A DNA stretch of 64,000 nt, from assembly GCF_900110755.1 (NCBI RefSeq), contig NZ_FOFF01000042.1, positions 1-64,000 of the forward strand. Reading direction: 5' to 3'. This document shows positions 1 through 9,077 of this stretch, one piece after another. The stretch comes from Streptomyces sp. yr375. Lineage in GTDB: Bacteria; Actinomycetota; Actinomycetes; Streptomycetales; Streptomycetaceae. Position 1 is the first letter of the stretch; every line of letters starts with the position of its first letter. The notes beneath the pieces were generated by a model, which saw only the letters and a program-made list of their open reading frames with translations, was not told the origin of the DNA and did no database searches. The position numbers were made by a program, and so were the translations under genes.

Positions 1-250
1 CCCGCGGAGCGGGTCCCTCCGGGCTTCGCCCGGAGCAAGCGAACGGTTGCGCTGCGCGCAACCGTTGCGCTCCCGCTCCGCGTGAGCGCCAGCCGTGCCA
101 CTGCGTGGCACGGCATCAACTCACGTGCTGCGCACGCGAGTTGGGCGCGCTGCGCTCCGCGCCACGCGCCAGCGGCCGCGCTGCGGCCACCCTCGCTCCC
201 GCCCGGATCGGGGCCTCCGCTGCGCTCCAGCCCCAACACCCCGGGCGTCA
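1..250. other. Left telomere of a linear replicon (archetypal Streptomyces type)
   Basis: The sequence opens with CCCGC-GGA-GCGGG (palindrome I) and continues with a dense run of foldback palindromes. Clear ones are CTCCGGGC/GCCCGGAG (18-36), AACGGTTGCGC/GCGCAACCGTT (41-66), GCCGTGCCA/TGGCACGGC (92-114), AACTCACGTGC/GCACGCGAGTT (118-142, one mismatch) and GGCCGC/GCGGCC (174-188). Several have GCT or TGC hairpin loops, as known for the 3' overhangs of Streptomyces telomeres. These fold during end patching and receive the terminal protein. The window therefore starts at, or within a few bases of, a true DNA end. The tap-tpg pair near 50 kb fits this telomere class. Confidence 0.93.
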
Positions 251-559
251 CGGGGAACTGTGAGGAAAAGCAGCAGCAGCGAGAGGGGGTGAAGGGCGGG
301 AACACGGGTGCCGGGCCGAATCGGAGGAGAGTGAGGGGAAGTGACGGAAGGTCAGTGAGCAGGGCATTCGTGTGGGTTGAGCCTCGCCGCCGTGACGGCC
401 CTCCGGGGTTGGCATAGGGCAACACTAGCAGGATCAAGCCACGTTCGAGGTACTTTCAGCGTTCCCGATGCTTCAGTTTGAAGCACGAGATAGACTCTGG
501 ACTCACACGGCAGCACCGAGGGCGCTGCACCGGCCCGGCCGGAAAGCGAGGAAGAAGCG
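251..559. other. Subtelomeric stretch without a recognisable gene
   Basis: About 300 bases separate the palindrome array from the first gene. Open frames here are short and continue the biased composition of the telomere. I see no clear promoter. The stretch presumably carries the promoter of the first gene. Confidence 0.5.
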
Positions 560-1429
560 ATGGATTCGAATTCGCTGAGCTTCAAAACGCGCTTTAAAGC
601 GCGTGAGGAAATCCACCGTGAAGTTATCGGAATGACGGCGCAGCAAATCCACGAGCGGTTGGTGGCTGCGGGTGGGCTGGAGAGTCGCGGGGATCTGCCG
701 AGGTCGTTCAGCACGGAGGATCGGCTGGCGGCGGTCCGGCGGAACGAGTTGCGGCGTATCTGGAACCTGATGACCAGCACTGGGTGGGGGACCTACTCCC
801 CCGAGAGCGATGCGGAGGTGCACCGCTGGCGCCAGGAGCTGGAAAGGCGTCAGGCGGGCGAGAGCGGTGCGGAGGGGCCTGGCTCGGAGCTGATCCGCTA
901 CCGGGTCGTAGCGCAGCGGACTGATCCGGAGCACCCGGGGGCAGTCACGCTGACGCACTACGCGTATGCGGAGTCGGTGGAGGAGGCCGTGGCGAAGGTG
1001 CGTCAGGCGCATGAGAAGCCGGGCGGTGTGTACGGGGACCAGGGTCTGTACCGCGTGGTGGAGGTGGATGAGGAGAGCTGGGACAGCAAGGTGCGGCAGC
1101 AGGAGGAAGCCCGCCGGCGGTACCTGACCACCATCCTGGAGAACGCCACCACCACCGTGCGCGGCCGCGAGCTGGAGGACCCGGATGCGGACCTGGTCAG
1201 TCGCCTGGACGACTTCTTCACCCGTGCCGTGGTCTTCCCTGATCCGCATACTCCCGGCGTCCATCCCCGGCCCCACCAGGCCACGTTCGGCTGGACCAGC
1301 GAACAGCCCTACATCGAGCACGCCAGCGACCCCGGCCGCGCCCTGGCCGTTTTCCTCCTGGCCTACCTGGACCACCACGGCCTGAGCCTGATCCTGAGCA
1401 GTAAAAGGACGGCGGACGATGACCGATAA
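560..1429 (+). CDS. Hypothetical protein coupled to the terminal helicase
   Basis: This 289-residue acidic, soluble-looking protein has no domain I recognise. The start is preceded by GAGGAAGAAGCG, a usable ribosome site. The N-terminal part (residues 1-110) is rich in charged helices with the segment MTAQQIHERLVAAGG; the middle reads like a small alpha/beta fold; the C-terminus is mostly helical. The gene overlaps the helicase start by 11 bases, so the two are probably translated together. Being the first gene after the telomere and paired with a helicase, it may act at the DNA end, but that is inference from position only. Confidence 0.75.
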   Translation: MDSNSLSFKTRFKAREEIHREVIGMTAQQIHERLVAAGGLESRGDLPRSFSTEDRLAAVRRNELRRIWNLMTSTGWGTYSPESDAEVHRWRQELERRQAGESGAEGPGSELIRYRVVAQRTDPEHPGAVTLTHYAYAESVEEAVAKVRQAHEKPGGVYGDQGLYRVVEVDEESWDSKVRQQEEARRRYLTTILENATTTVRGRELEDPDADLVSRLDDFFTRAVVFPDPHTPGVHPRPHQATFGWTSEQPYIEHASDPGRALAVFLLAYLDHHGLSLILSSKRTADDDR

Positions 1430-3926
1430 TCAGCGCGAGGCGGCACAGCGAGAAGCTATTGACGCTGTTCTGCGTGCTCTGGAATTGCCTGCAAGATCTC
1501 TTGTGCCGGAGCGTGGGCTGCGGACTCAGGTGATCATGGCGACCGGGTCGGGTAAGACGCGGGTCGCGGCGCGCAGCTCCGAGGAGCTCCACGCGGGCCG
1601 TGTGCTGGTGCTCGTGCCGTCGCTGGATCTGCTCGTCCAGACCGAGGCCGCATGGCGGGAGGCCGGCCGCCGGGGCCCGATGATCGGTGTCTCGTCCCTG
1701 CGGGGTGAGGAGGCGTCCTTCCCCAACACCACGGACGTGGTCGAGCTGGTCGACTGGGTACGCCCGTTGGACAAGGTCACGGTGTTCGCCACGTACGCCT
1801 CGCTCGGGCTGGGCACGCTGGAGCGCGCCCACGCGGCTGGCCTTCCGGGCTGGGACCTGATCGTGGTGGACGAGGCGCACCGGACGTCGGGGCGGCTGGG
1901 CAAGCCGTGGGCGGTCGTCCACGACAACCAGAAGATCCCATCCCTGCGCAGGCTGTACATGACGGCCACGCCCCGGGTGTGGCAGCTGGACGAGGACTCC
2001 GAGGAGGCCCCGGGCGAGCTGGTCGCGTCGATGGAGGACGACCCGGACGGGCCGTTCGGTGCCCGCTGCTACACGCTGACGCTGTCGGAGGCGATCGACC
2101 GGGGGATCTGTGCGCCGTACCAGGTGGTGTGCGTGGACATCACCGACACCCAGCTCCAGGCCGCGCAGCTCCTGGGCGCTGAAGGGCGTTCGGACGAGGT
2201 CCGCGGGGCCCGGCTCGCCGCGCTGCAGACGGCGCTGCTGAAGGCGTCCTCGGAGGAGAACTTCAAGCGCACACTGGTCTTCCACCACGTCGTCAAGGAA
2301 GCCGAGGCGTTCGCGGCCGGCCTCCCGCACGTCGCCGCGCAGCTGCATGCCGCCGACCCCGAGCTGTACCCGAAGGTGATCTGGGCGGACTGGCTGTGCG
2401 GTGAGCACAAGCCGCTCCACCGTCGGCGTCGGCTGGGTGAGTTCGCCGCCGGTGTCGCCGCGGACGGCACGGTGGTGGAGAAGTGCTTCCTGTGTTCGGT
2501 GAAGGTGCTGGGCGAGGGCGTCGACACCAAGCACTGCGACTCCGTCTACTGGGCTGACGTGCGCGGCTCCATGCCCGACCTCGTCCAGGCCGTGGGCCGT
2601 GCGCTGCGGATGCAGCCCGGCGAGGGCAAGGTGGCCAGCCTGGTCGTCCCGGTCCTGCTCGGGCCGGGCGAGACGGCCGACAACATGCTGACCTCCCGGG
2701 CGTTCGGCGGGCTGGCGAAGCTGCTGGAGGCGCTCAGGGCGCACGACGCCCGGGTGGTGGAGCAGTTGGCGCAGCAGCAGGCCCCGAGCGCCTACAAGCC
2801 CGTCCAGAAGGCCGCGCAGGGCCAGGAGAGCCGGGGCGAGGGAAAGCGGTCCGGGGGTCCGTCGGCGCCCGCGCGGCGGCTGCTGAAGTTCAGCACGCCG
2901 CGTGACCCGGCTCAGTTGGCCGCGTTCATCAACCTGCGGGTCCTCAACCCGGAGCACGAGCACTGGAGGCGGGGCGTGGAGGCCTCCGTCATCTACGCCC
3001 GCGAGCACGGCGACCTCAAGGTCCCGTTCACCTTCCGCGTGCCCACCGTCGACGACCAGGACGCGGAAGCCGAGGGGTGGCCGGCCTCACTCGCGAACTT
3101 CCCCCTCGGCCAGTGGATCGCCGACAACCGGCGCTTCTACGCCCGCGGGGACATGGACACCGACCGCATCGAGCAGCTGGAGAAGCTGGGCATGGTGTGG
3201 TCGCACTACGACGTCGCGTGGGAGGAGGGCCTCGCGGCGGCGCGCGGGTGGGCTGAGGAAAACGGGCACCTGCTGGCGCCGCTGGACGCCACCTTCCGGG
3301 GGGCGAAGGTTGGGATCTTTCTGAAGAACGCGCGGGCCGCCGCGCGGCGGGCTGCCGAGATCGAGCAGCGGCGTGCCGAGGGGCTCCCGGTCGGGTCGTC
3401 GGCCGGCGCGCTGTCGGACGACCGGCGCGAGCAGCTGGAGGAGATCGACCCGTCGTGGTGCCCCACGTGGCCGGTGGAGTGGCAGAGGGCGTTCCACCTC
3501 ACCCGGCTTCACCTCGAGCAGGGCGGCGAACTGCCCACCGAGCCGGGCACGGTGCTCGTGCAGTCCGAGGATCTCGGGCGGTGGGTGCGCGCCCAGCGTC
3601 TGGGCTGGGACAAGCTCACCACCGTGCAGCAGTGGATGTGTGAGCAGGTCCTCGGGATCACCCCCGCGGCTGAGGAAGAGAAGCCCCAGCCGCGCCGCAC
3701 GCAGGCCGACAAGTGGGCCGCCAACCTGGCAGCCGCCAAGCAGTTCTACGAGCGCGAGGGCCACCTGAACGTCCCCCGCAAGCACGTGGAGACCGTGCTC
3801 GCAGACGAGGGATGGGAACTGCAGTTCCGACTGGGGGCATGGGTCAGCAACCAGCGCTCGCGCGCGGCGACGCTGTCGGAGGACCGGCGCGAGCAGCTGT
3901 CCGCGATCGGGATGCGGTGGGCGTAA
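1419..3926 (+). CDS. Terminal DEAD/DEAH-box helicase with helicase-associated repeats (TtrA-like)
   Basis: This 835-residue superfamily 2 helicase shows Walker A ATGSGKT (residues 41-47), DEAH (151-154), motif III TAT (182-184) and a motif VI-like QAVGRALRM. The C-terminal 350 residues hold about four helicase-associated repeats of the W-x(n)-G-x-L-x-VP type, for example the segment ending EREGHLNVPRK. Helicases of this build lie at the ends of many Streptomyces chromosomes and linear plasmids; TtrA of SLP2 is the studied example and has been linked to conjugal transfer. Position, strand and architecture fit that group. TtrA identity itself is inference. The gene runs away from the telomere and meets the next gene tail to tail with a 12-base gap. 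Confidence 0.9.
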   Translation: MTDNQREAAQREAIDAVLRALELPARSLVPERGLRTQVIMATGSGKTRVAARSSEELHAGRVLVLVPSLDLLVQTEAAWREAGRRGPMIGVSSLRGEEASFPNTTDVVELVDWVRPLDKVTVFATYASLGLGTLERAHAAGLPGWDLIVVDEAHRTSGRLGKPWAVVHDNQKIPSLRRLYMTATPRVWQLDEDSEEAPGELVASMEDDPDGPFGARCYTLTLSEAIDRGICAPYQVVCVDITDTQLQAAQLLGAEGRSDEVRGARLAALQTALLKASSEENFKRTLVFHHVVKEAEAFAAGLPHVAAQLHAADPELYPKVIWADWLCGEHKPLHRRRRLGEFAAGVAADGTVVEKCFLCSVKVLGEGVDTKHCDSVYWADVRGSMPDLVQAVGRALRMQPGEGKVASLVVPVLLGPGETADNMLTSRAFGGLAKLLEALRAHDARVVEQLAQQQAPSAYKPVQKAAQGQESRGEGKRSGGPSAPARRLLKFSTPRDPAQLAAFINLRVLNPEHEHWRRGVEASVIYAREHGDLKVPFTFRVPTVDDQDAEAEGWPASLANFPLGQWIADNRRFYARGDMDTDRIEQLEKLGMVWSHYDVAWEEGLAAARGWAEENGHLLAPLDATFRGAKVGIFLKNARAAARRAAEIEQRRAEGLPVGSSAGALSDDRREQLEEIDPSWCPTWPVEWQRAFHLTRLHLEQGGELPTEPGTVLVQSEDLGRWVRAQRLGWDKLTTVQQWMCEQVLGITPAAEEEKPQPRRTQADKWAANLAAAKQFYEREGHLNVPRKHVETVLADEGWELQFRLGAWVSNQRSRAATLSEDRREQLSAIGMRWA

Positions 3927-3938
3927 TCCGCCCAGAAC

Positions 3939-4451
3939 TCAGAATGGGGGCTCGTCCGAGTACCCCTTGGAGGGAGCGGGTGCCTGCGGTTTGGCCCACG
4001 GGTCATCCGCAGGAGCTGCAGCGGGGTTACCGCCCCACCCGCCGCCGGAGGCCGGCCGCGGCGGCGGGACGGCGGGCGCCTCTTCTGGCTCGACGCCGTC
4101 CACGGCGTCGTTCCACAGACGGCGCAAGTACTCCCGGCACGACGATGGATCGTCCTCGTCAAAGCGATCATCAGGCTCCGACCAGCGCCGTCGGTCAGGG
4201 TCCTGATCGGCAAGCTGGCAGAGAACACGCAGCACCGCGTCGACCTTCGCCCACGTGCTCACCGTCTGCCCGGTGAGAAGGCGGCGGATGGTCTCCCGGC
4301 TCACCGGCACCGGACTTGCCAGGCGGCCCGTTGCCGCAGCGATATTGGCGAGCGAGGGGCGCCCCGCTTCCCGGAAGTGGACATGGAGTTCGGCGACGAA
4401 CGTGCGTGTGGGCCCGGGTGGCAAGACGTCTTTGCCAGGCATCCGCAGCAT
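3939..4451 (-). CDS. Small helix-turn-helix-like protein with acidic/Pro-rich tail
   Basis: About 170 residues from the chosen ATG, which has GGTGG 9 bases upstream; ATGs 9 bases on either side are possible. The N-terminal 90 residues read PGPTRTFVAELHVHFREAG, then SLANIAAATG and VSRETIRRLLTG. This layout matches actinomycete XRE-like proteins that start with a helical DNA-binding unit. The tail is rich in Pro, Gly and Ala and probably disordered. It is transcribed towards the helicase gene. Its upstream region carries a 12-of-15 match to the palindrome found twice in parB. Confidence 0.7.
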   Translation of the reverse strand: MLRMPGKDVLPPGPTRTFVAELHVHFREAGRPSLANIAAATGRLASPVPVSRETIRRLLTGQTVSTWAKVDAVLRVLCQLADQDPDRRRWSEPDDRFDEDDPSSCREYLRRLWNDAVDGVEPEEAPAVPPPRPASGGGWGGNPAAAPADDPWAKPQAPAPSKGYSDEPPF

Positions 4452-4478
4452 CTGAGGCATCCACCAACTCTCGCACGC

Positions 4479-4493
4479 CTTAACCCGGTTCGA
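4479..4493. repeat. Partial match to the parB palindrome
   Basis: CTTAACCCGGTT followed by CGA matches the first 12 bases of the 15-base palindrome CTTAACC-S-GGTTAAG that occurs twice inside parB. It sits just upstream of the small HTH gene. It could be a half-decayed partition or regulator site, or chance. Confidence 0.3.
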
Positions 4494-4671
4494 CACATGA
4501 AGACACAGCATGGCTCGGCATGACGCCACAGGTGAGCTCAGTCAGGCACGTGCTGCCCCATGAAGACCCGCATGAACCGGCTTTGGCCGTAGTCGCCCCG
4601 GACGAACTTCTTTGAGCAATTCACTGTTTCTGCTGGTCAGAGCGGTTTTCCGGGTGCTTTCTTTGTTGTCG

Positions 4672-4708
4672 TTCACCCCACGAGACGCCAACCGTCTCAA
4701 GGGGTGAA
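4672..4708. promoter_or_regulatory. Two-part stem-loop upstream of a small membrane protein gene
   Basis: TTCACCCC pairs with GGGGTGAA and, after a 2-base internal loop, GAGACG pairs with CGTCTC around CCAAC. It lies about 95 bases before the 62-residue gene and in an AT-richer stretch than usual. It may be a transcription terminator for something upstream or an operator; the sequence does not decide. Confidence 0.5.
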
Positions 4709-4802
4709 TGGCGGTGCGGCCGTCTCCGGAAACGGCGACGGCCCCCTGGTGGGCAGGGAGCCGTCTGCAGATGACCGAACATCCCCAGCGAAGGAGAAGC
4801 TC

Positions 4803-4991
4803 ATGTCCAAGGGCGAGAGTACGGGCAACAGCGCGGTGCCGGAACCCCACGGCACGTCCTCGATGGCCCGGTGGGCGAGGCGGGTACGGCGGGTCCGCAA
4901 CGAGGCCGGCCTCTATCTGCTCCGGGGCGCGGCGACCGCCGTCGGCGGTGCCATCGTGGCGTACGGCGGCGTCTGGATGCACGCTCGCTAA
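4803..4991 (+). CDS. Small protein with C-terminal membrane segment
   Basis: A 62-residue protein preceded by GAAGGAGAAGCTC, a strong ribosome site. The N-terminal third is polar; then comes the basic stretch RWARRVRRVRNE and a hydrophobic segment ending VYGG-like, VWMHAR. It resembles the 66-residue protein at the right side of the window (63145-63345): both have RWA plus basic residues, then L-x-G-A, a hydrophobic stretch and an ending W-x(2-3)-R. Function unknown; such small one-pass proteins are common on actinomycete plasmids. Confidence 0.7.
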   Translation: MSKGESTGNSAVPEPHGTSSMARWARRVRRVRNEAGLYLLRGAATAVGGAIVAYGGVWMHAR

Positions 4992-5215
4992 GGCCTCCGG
5001 TGTGAGCGGGGGCCACCCGTGTGGGTGATGACAGCCCGGCGTTTCGGCGAGACGCAGCATCCTGTGGCGAAAGATTGGCGCTCTGCTGGTCTGTCTCTCT
5101 CAGTTTGCTGGCCTGCTTCTCAACAGCCGGTTTCTAGGGTCGTTGTCGTCCCCCGGAGATCCGGTCCCACGGTCTCCGAACTCGCAAGTGATTCCCAGTG
5201 TTTGGAGACACCCTG

Positions 5216-5629
5216 ATGCGTGCTCTGCCCCGTCGTGCCCTGCTCGCCGCTCCGGTCGCCGTGATGGCGTTCGCCCTGGTCGCCTGCGGCGGATCCGACT
5301 CCGGCTCCGACGGCTCCAAGGGCGCGGACACCCAGCAGCAGGCCCAGAGCGCCGGTGGCGCCGAGGCGGCGGGCGAAGCCGCAGGCGACACCGACGACAA
5401 GAAGGAGCCGCCGCTGACCGGGGACATCAAGCAGAAGGCCGAGGCCGCCGCGCTCGCCGCGTACCCGGGCACGGTCGTCAAGTCCGAAGAGGACGCGGAG
5501 AAGCCCGGCATGTACGCGGTCGAGGTGAAGCAGTCGGACGGCACCTCGATCGAGGTCTACCTCGACAAGTCCTACAAGGTCACCGACACCAAGAAGGAAG
5601 GCACCGAGGAGGCCGAGGACGCCAGCTGA
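5216..5629 (+). CDS. PepSY-domain lipoprotein
   Basis: A 137-residue lipoprotein. The ATG with GGAGA 9 bases upstream gives a signal peptide with the lipobox LVAC-GG near residue 25. A disordered Gly/Ser/Asp/Gln linker follows, then a C-terminal PepSY-like unit (residues 75-130) with AAALAAYPGTVVKSEED and a beta strand VEVKQSDGTSIEVYLD. PepSY proteins beside a two-component system are thought to sense or inhibit outside the membrane. The two genes that follow include such a system on the same strand, which supports a shared signalling unit. Confidence 0.85.
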   Translation: MRALPRRALLAAPVAVMAFALVACGGSDSGSDGSKGADTQQQAQSAGGAEAAGEAAGDTDDKKEPPLTGDIKQKAEAAALAAYPGTVVKSEEDAEKPGMYAVEVKQSDGTSIEVYLDKSYKVTDTKKEGTEEAEDAS

Positions 5630-5664
5630 CGGCCGGGGCCTGACCCGCGGAAGGGAGAAATCTG

Positions 5665-6267
5665 ATGCCGCCCGAGCCTGAGCAGACCTCTTCGTCGCCC
5701 GCGGATGCCGAGGAGACGGCGATCTTGGCTGCGGTCTCCGGCGCCCCCGCGCCGGGCGGCTACGGCGACCGCTTCGCGGAGGACGCCTTCGACTACCCCT
5801 CGTCGGCCGCGCGCTCCGAGTCTGCGGACCCGGCCCTGACAGGGGCCGGTGAACCGGTGGCTGAGCCGCAGGCGTCTGCCGGGCAACAAGGGCCCAGGGG
5901 AAGGGCAGTGCGGAGTGCGGACGGCTGGCGAGAAGCGGCCGTCCGGCACCGGTCAGTCCTGACGGGCGTCGCCGCGCTCGTGGTCCTGGGCGGTTTCGGG
6001 CTCGCTCTGTCCACGGTCAGTGACACGGTCACCTCCCCACCCTCCCCGGGCGGCACCGCCCAGGTCTCCGTGCCGAAGTCGCCGACCACGCAGCCGGTTT
6101 CTCCGGCTCCGCCGGCCACCACCGAGCCGCCTGGTGACGCCGTGAGCCCGGCCACTACACCCACACAGACGAGCTTGTCTCCGGGTACCGGCGAGGACCG
6201 GGATCGCGGTGAGGAACACGGGCGGGAGGACCAGGAACGCGAGGACGGCGACGATTCCGACGGCTGA
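5665..6267 (+). CDS. Single-pass membrane protein with disordered flanks
   Basis: A 200-residue protein with an acidic cytoplasmic N-terminus, one membrane segment (VLTGVAALVVLGGFGLAL, about residues 97-114) and a Pro/Thr/Ser-rich outer part that ends in a strongly acidic tail of E, D, R and G. No enzymatic domain is visible. The ribosome site is GAAGGGAG. Its position between the PepSY lipoprotein and the response regulator suggests an envelope accessory of the same signalling group. Confidence 0.7.
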   Translation: MPPEPEQTSSSPADAEETAILAAVSGAPAPGGYGDRFAEDAFDYPSSAARSESADPALTGAGEPVAEPQASAGQQGPRGRAVRSADGWREAAVRHRSVLTGVAALVVLGGFGLALSTVSDTVTSPPSPGGTAQVSVPKSPTTQPVSPAPPATTEPPGDAVSPATTPTQTSLSPGTGEDRDRGEEHGREDQEREDGDDSDG

Positions 6268-6444
6268 CTCCCCCGGTCGGCGTTGTCTGCCGTCCCGCCA
6301 CCGCCGTCCGGCCGACGCCGTCCTCTAGCCCCGTCGGCCGGGCGGCACCTGCTTGTCCACCGTCGTCCCGTACGTCTTACTGGTCTCAGGCGGCTTCCCG
6401 TGAACGTTTCAACTCCCCTGGCACAGCTGTGCGAGCCTTGCGCC

Positions 6445-7179
6445 ATGCGGCTGCTGCTCATCGAAGACGACGACCGAATCGCCGGCCCCCTGACCGAGGG
6501 CCTGGGACGCTACGGGTTCACCGTGGACCACGTGCGCACCGGCGCCGCCGGGCTGGCCGACACCACGGCCGCACCGGACCTGGTCCTGCTGGATCTCGGA
6601 CTGCCCGACATGGACGGCCTGGACGTCTGCCGCAGCCTGCGTGCCCGCTCCGCCGTCCCCATCATCATGATCACCGCGCGGGGAGAGGAAGCCGACCGCA
6701 TCGTCGGCCTCGAACTCGGCGCCGACGACTACCTCGCCAAGCCCTTCGGCGTGCGGGAGTTGATCGCCCGCATCCGCGCGGTCACCCGCCGCTCGGGAGC
6801 GCCGGCCTACACACCGATCGAGCCCGCGGAAACCCATCAAGCGCATCAACCTGCTTCCGGCGCCCAGACGCTGGGCCCGCTGACCCTCAACCGCCGCACC
6901 CGTGAGGTCCACCTCGACGGCCAGCCAGTCGCCTTGACCCCGAGGGAGTTCGACCTGCTCGCCTTCCTCGCGGATGATCCCGGGACGGTGTGCTCGCGCC
7001 AGCAGATCATGGACACCGTGTGGGACCCGCACTTCTTCGGTCCCACCAAAACCCTGGACGCCCATGTGGCCGCCCTGCGCCGCAAGCTCGGTGACCCCGG
7101 CTGGATCACCACCGCCCGCGGCGTCGGCTTCCGCCTGACCGTTCCCGGCGACCACACCGCCGCAGAGGCTACCGGATGA
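6445..7179 (+). CDS. OmpR/PhoB-family response regulator
   Basis: A 244-residue two-domain regulator. The receiver shows the acidic pocket EDDD (7-10), the phosphorylation site Asp50 in LVLLDLGLPDMDG and Lys99 in DYLAKPFG. The C-terminal winged helix (about 145-238) has LTPREFDLLAFLA and TLDAHVAALRRKLGD, typical of OmpR proteins. A Pro/His/Gln linker of about 25 residues joins the halves. It overlaps the kinase gene by ATGA, so the two are co-translated. Target promoters cannot be told from this sequence. Confidence 0.95.
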   Translation: MRLLLIEDDDRIAGPLTEGLGRYGFTVDHVRTGAAGLADTTAAPDLVLLDLGLPDMDGLDVCRSLRARSAVPIIMITARGEEADRIVGLELGADDYLAKPFGVRELIARIRAVTRRSGAPAYTPIEPAETHQAHQPASGAQTLGPLTLNRRTREVHLDGQPVALTPREFDLLAFLADDPGTVCSRQQIMDTVWDPHFFGPTKTLDAHVAALRRKLGDPGWITTARGVGFRLTVPGDHTAAEATG

Positions 7180-8621
7180 CCCGCCGCCTGCTGCTCAGCT
7201 ACCTCGCCCTGGCCCTGCTGGTGCTGGCCGGCCTGGAGATCCCCCTCGGCTACATCTACGCCCGCGGCGAGACCTCCCGCGCCTCCCAGAGCGTGGAACG
7301 CGACGCGTCCATGCTCGCCGAAGTCACCGAGGAGAACATAGAGAAGGGCCAGCTCGATGCGCTGCCCGACGTGGTCGGCGACTACGCCACCCGCACCGGC
7401 GGCCACGTCGTCGTCACCGACAGACAAGGCATCGTCCTGGCCGACTCCGACCCGGCTGCCCGCACCGGCATCAGCCTCGCCGCCCAGCCGGACATCGCCC
7501 GCGCGCTGCGCAACCAGCCCACCGTCACGACTACGACCGACGGCGCCGGCCGCGACGTCCTGTCCGCGACCATGCCCGGCTCCTCCGGCACCACCATCCG
7601 AGGCACCTTGCGCCTGACCTATCCCCTGGACCAGGTCAGCACCCGGGTGCACCGCATCTGGGGAGCCCTCGCCCTGGCCGGAGCCTGCATCCTCGCCGCG
7701 GTCGCCCTGGTCGCGTTCAGTCTGGCCCGCTGGATCACCCGGCCCCTGCGGACCCTGGAGGCCGCGACCGCCCAGCTCGCAGAGGGACAGCTCACCCACC
7801 CGCCCGACGCCACCGCCGGACCGCCCGAACTACGACGTCTGGCCACGTCGTTCACCCGCACCGCCACCCGGCTCCAGCACCTGCTCAAGGCTCAGCAGGC
7901 GTTCGCCTCGGAAGCCTCCCACCAGCTGAAAACCCCGCTGACGGGGCTGCGGCTGCGGCTGGAGAACTTCGAGCCCTACCTCGACCCGCGTGCGCACGGC
8001 AGCTTGGAGGAAGCCGTCGGCGAGGTCGAACGCCTCGGCCGCATGGTCCAGGGCCTGCTCGCTCTGGCCCGCCTGGAGAACACCGCCACCACCCCCGAGC
8101 CGGTCGACCTGGACACGGTGACCGCCGAACGGGTGGCGATGTGGGAGCCGTTGGCTGCCGAGCAGTACGTCGCCCTCGACATCACCGGTCCGCCCGTCGG
8201 CCAGGTGTGGGCCATCCCCGGCGCCCTGGAACAGATCATCGACAACCTCCTTGCCAACGCCCTGCGCGTCTCCCCGCCCAGCACCACCATCACCCTCCAC
8301 CGCGCCCCCGGCACCGAACTCCATATCGTCGATCAAGGTCCCGGCATGAGCGCGGCCGACCGCGAGCGGGCCTTCGACCGGTTCTGGCGTTCCTCCGACT
8401 CCCACCACGACGGCACTGGCCTCGGCCTGCCCATCGTCCGCCACCTCGTCGACGCCTCCGGCGGCACCATCACTCTCCACCCCGCCCCCAACACCGGCCT
8501 CGACGCCCGCATCCAGCTGCAACCCGTCACCGCGCGCCCGCGTGGGCCGCGCTCAGGCGGGGACGACTCCGGCTCCCGCCGTACCCTCCACCACCGAACG
8601 CCAGCCGCCCGGCGCGGCTGA
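7176..8621 (+). CDS. Sensor histidine kinase
   Basis: A 481-residue membrane kinase. Two membrane segments (about 5-28 and 163-186) bracket an extracytoplasmic sensor region, followed by HAMP, the dimerisation helix with His249 in ASHQLKTPLTG, and a HATPase domain with QIIDNLLANA, DQGPGMS and GTGLGLPI. The tail is basic and variable. It pairs with the regulator just upstream. The lipoprotein and single-pass protein before it are probable partners in sensing. Confidence 0.95.
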   Translation: MTRRLLLSYLALALLVLAGLEIPLGYIYARGETSRASQSVERDASMLAEVTEENIEKGQLDALPDVVGDYATRTGGHVVVTDRQGIVLADSDPAARTGISLAAQPDIARALRNQPTVTTTTDGAGRDVLSATMPGSSGTTIRGTLRLTYPLDQVSTRVHRIWGALALAGACILAAVALVAFSLARWITRPLRTLEAATAQLAEGQLTHPPDATAGPPELRRLATSFTRTATRLQHLLKAQQAFASEASHQLKTPLTGLRLRLENFEPYLDPRAHGSLEEAVGEVERLGRMVQGLLALARLENTATTPEPVDLDTVTAERVAMWEPLAAEQYVALDITGPPVGQVWAIPGALEQIIDNLLANALRVSPPSTTITLHRAPGTELHIVDQGPGMSAADRERAFDRFWRSSDSHHDGTGLGLPIVRHLVDASGGTITLHPAPNTGLDARIQLQPVTARPRGPRSGGDDSGSRRTLHHRTPAARRG

Positions 8622-8713
8622 GCTCATGCGAGGCGCGGTGTACGGCACTACGCCCGGGCGCCCAGGGAGAGTTCCGCGGCTGCGGTGTCTTCACCCGACC
8701 GAGTGGCGGGCCG

Positions 8714-8986
8714 TCAGGGGCTGTCGCCGGACCAGTCCCAGCGGGCCGGATCGCCGGGGCGCGGGTCGTACAGCGCCCGGCCCCCAGGGCCGAACTGCCC
8801 GAGCTCCGTGAGGAGGGAGACACCATCGTCGATCTCCTCCGGCCTCCAGCCGGTGATGTCGAGCAGCAGTCCGTCCAGCGGTCCGCCTACCAGTTCGGCG
8901 TAGCTGCGTCCCGGCTTCGGGCCCGGGTGGTCGTGGTCGGCTCCGTAGATCCGGCCGCGCAGCAGCTGCTCATCGTCGCTGTCCAT
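8714..8986 (-). CDS. Small conserved plasmid protein
   Basis: A 90-residue acidic protein starting MDSDDEQLLRGR. The centre, YAELVGGPLDGLLLDITGW, is a pattern (GGPLDG) seen in short actinomycete plasmid and phage proteins of unknown role. It ends facing the histidine kinase gene. It lies just downstream of the replication-relaxation gene on the same strand and may share its transcript. Confidence 0.6.
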   Translation of the reverse strand: MDSDDEQLLRGRIYGADHDHPGPKPGRSYAELVGGPLDGLLLDITGWRPEEIDDGVSLLTELGQFGPGGRALYDPRPGDPARWDWSGDSP

Positions 8987-9077
8987 GCCTTTCAGCCTCG
9001 CAGCCGCCACCGACAACGAGGGCTTGCCCAGACCGCCCTGGGCAAGCCCCCGCGCTGCCAGAAGTGGCTTGCCCGAG

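Noticed and set aside
82..417. Open frames across the telomere
   Set aside because: They run through the palindrome array, lack ribosome sites and have Arg/Pro/Ala-rich translations typical of non-coding GC-rich DNA.
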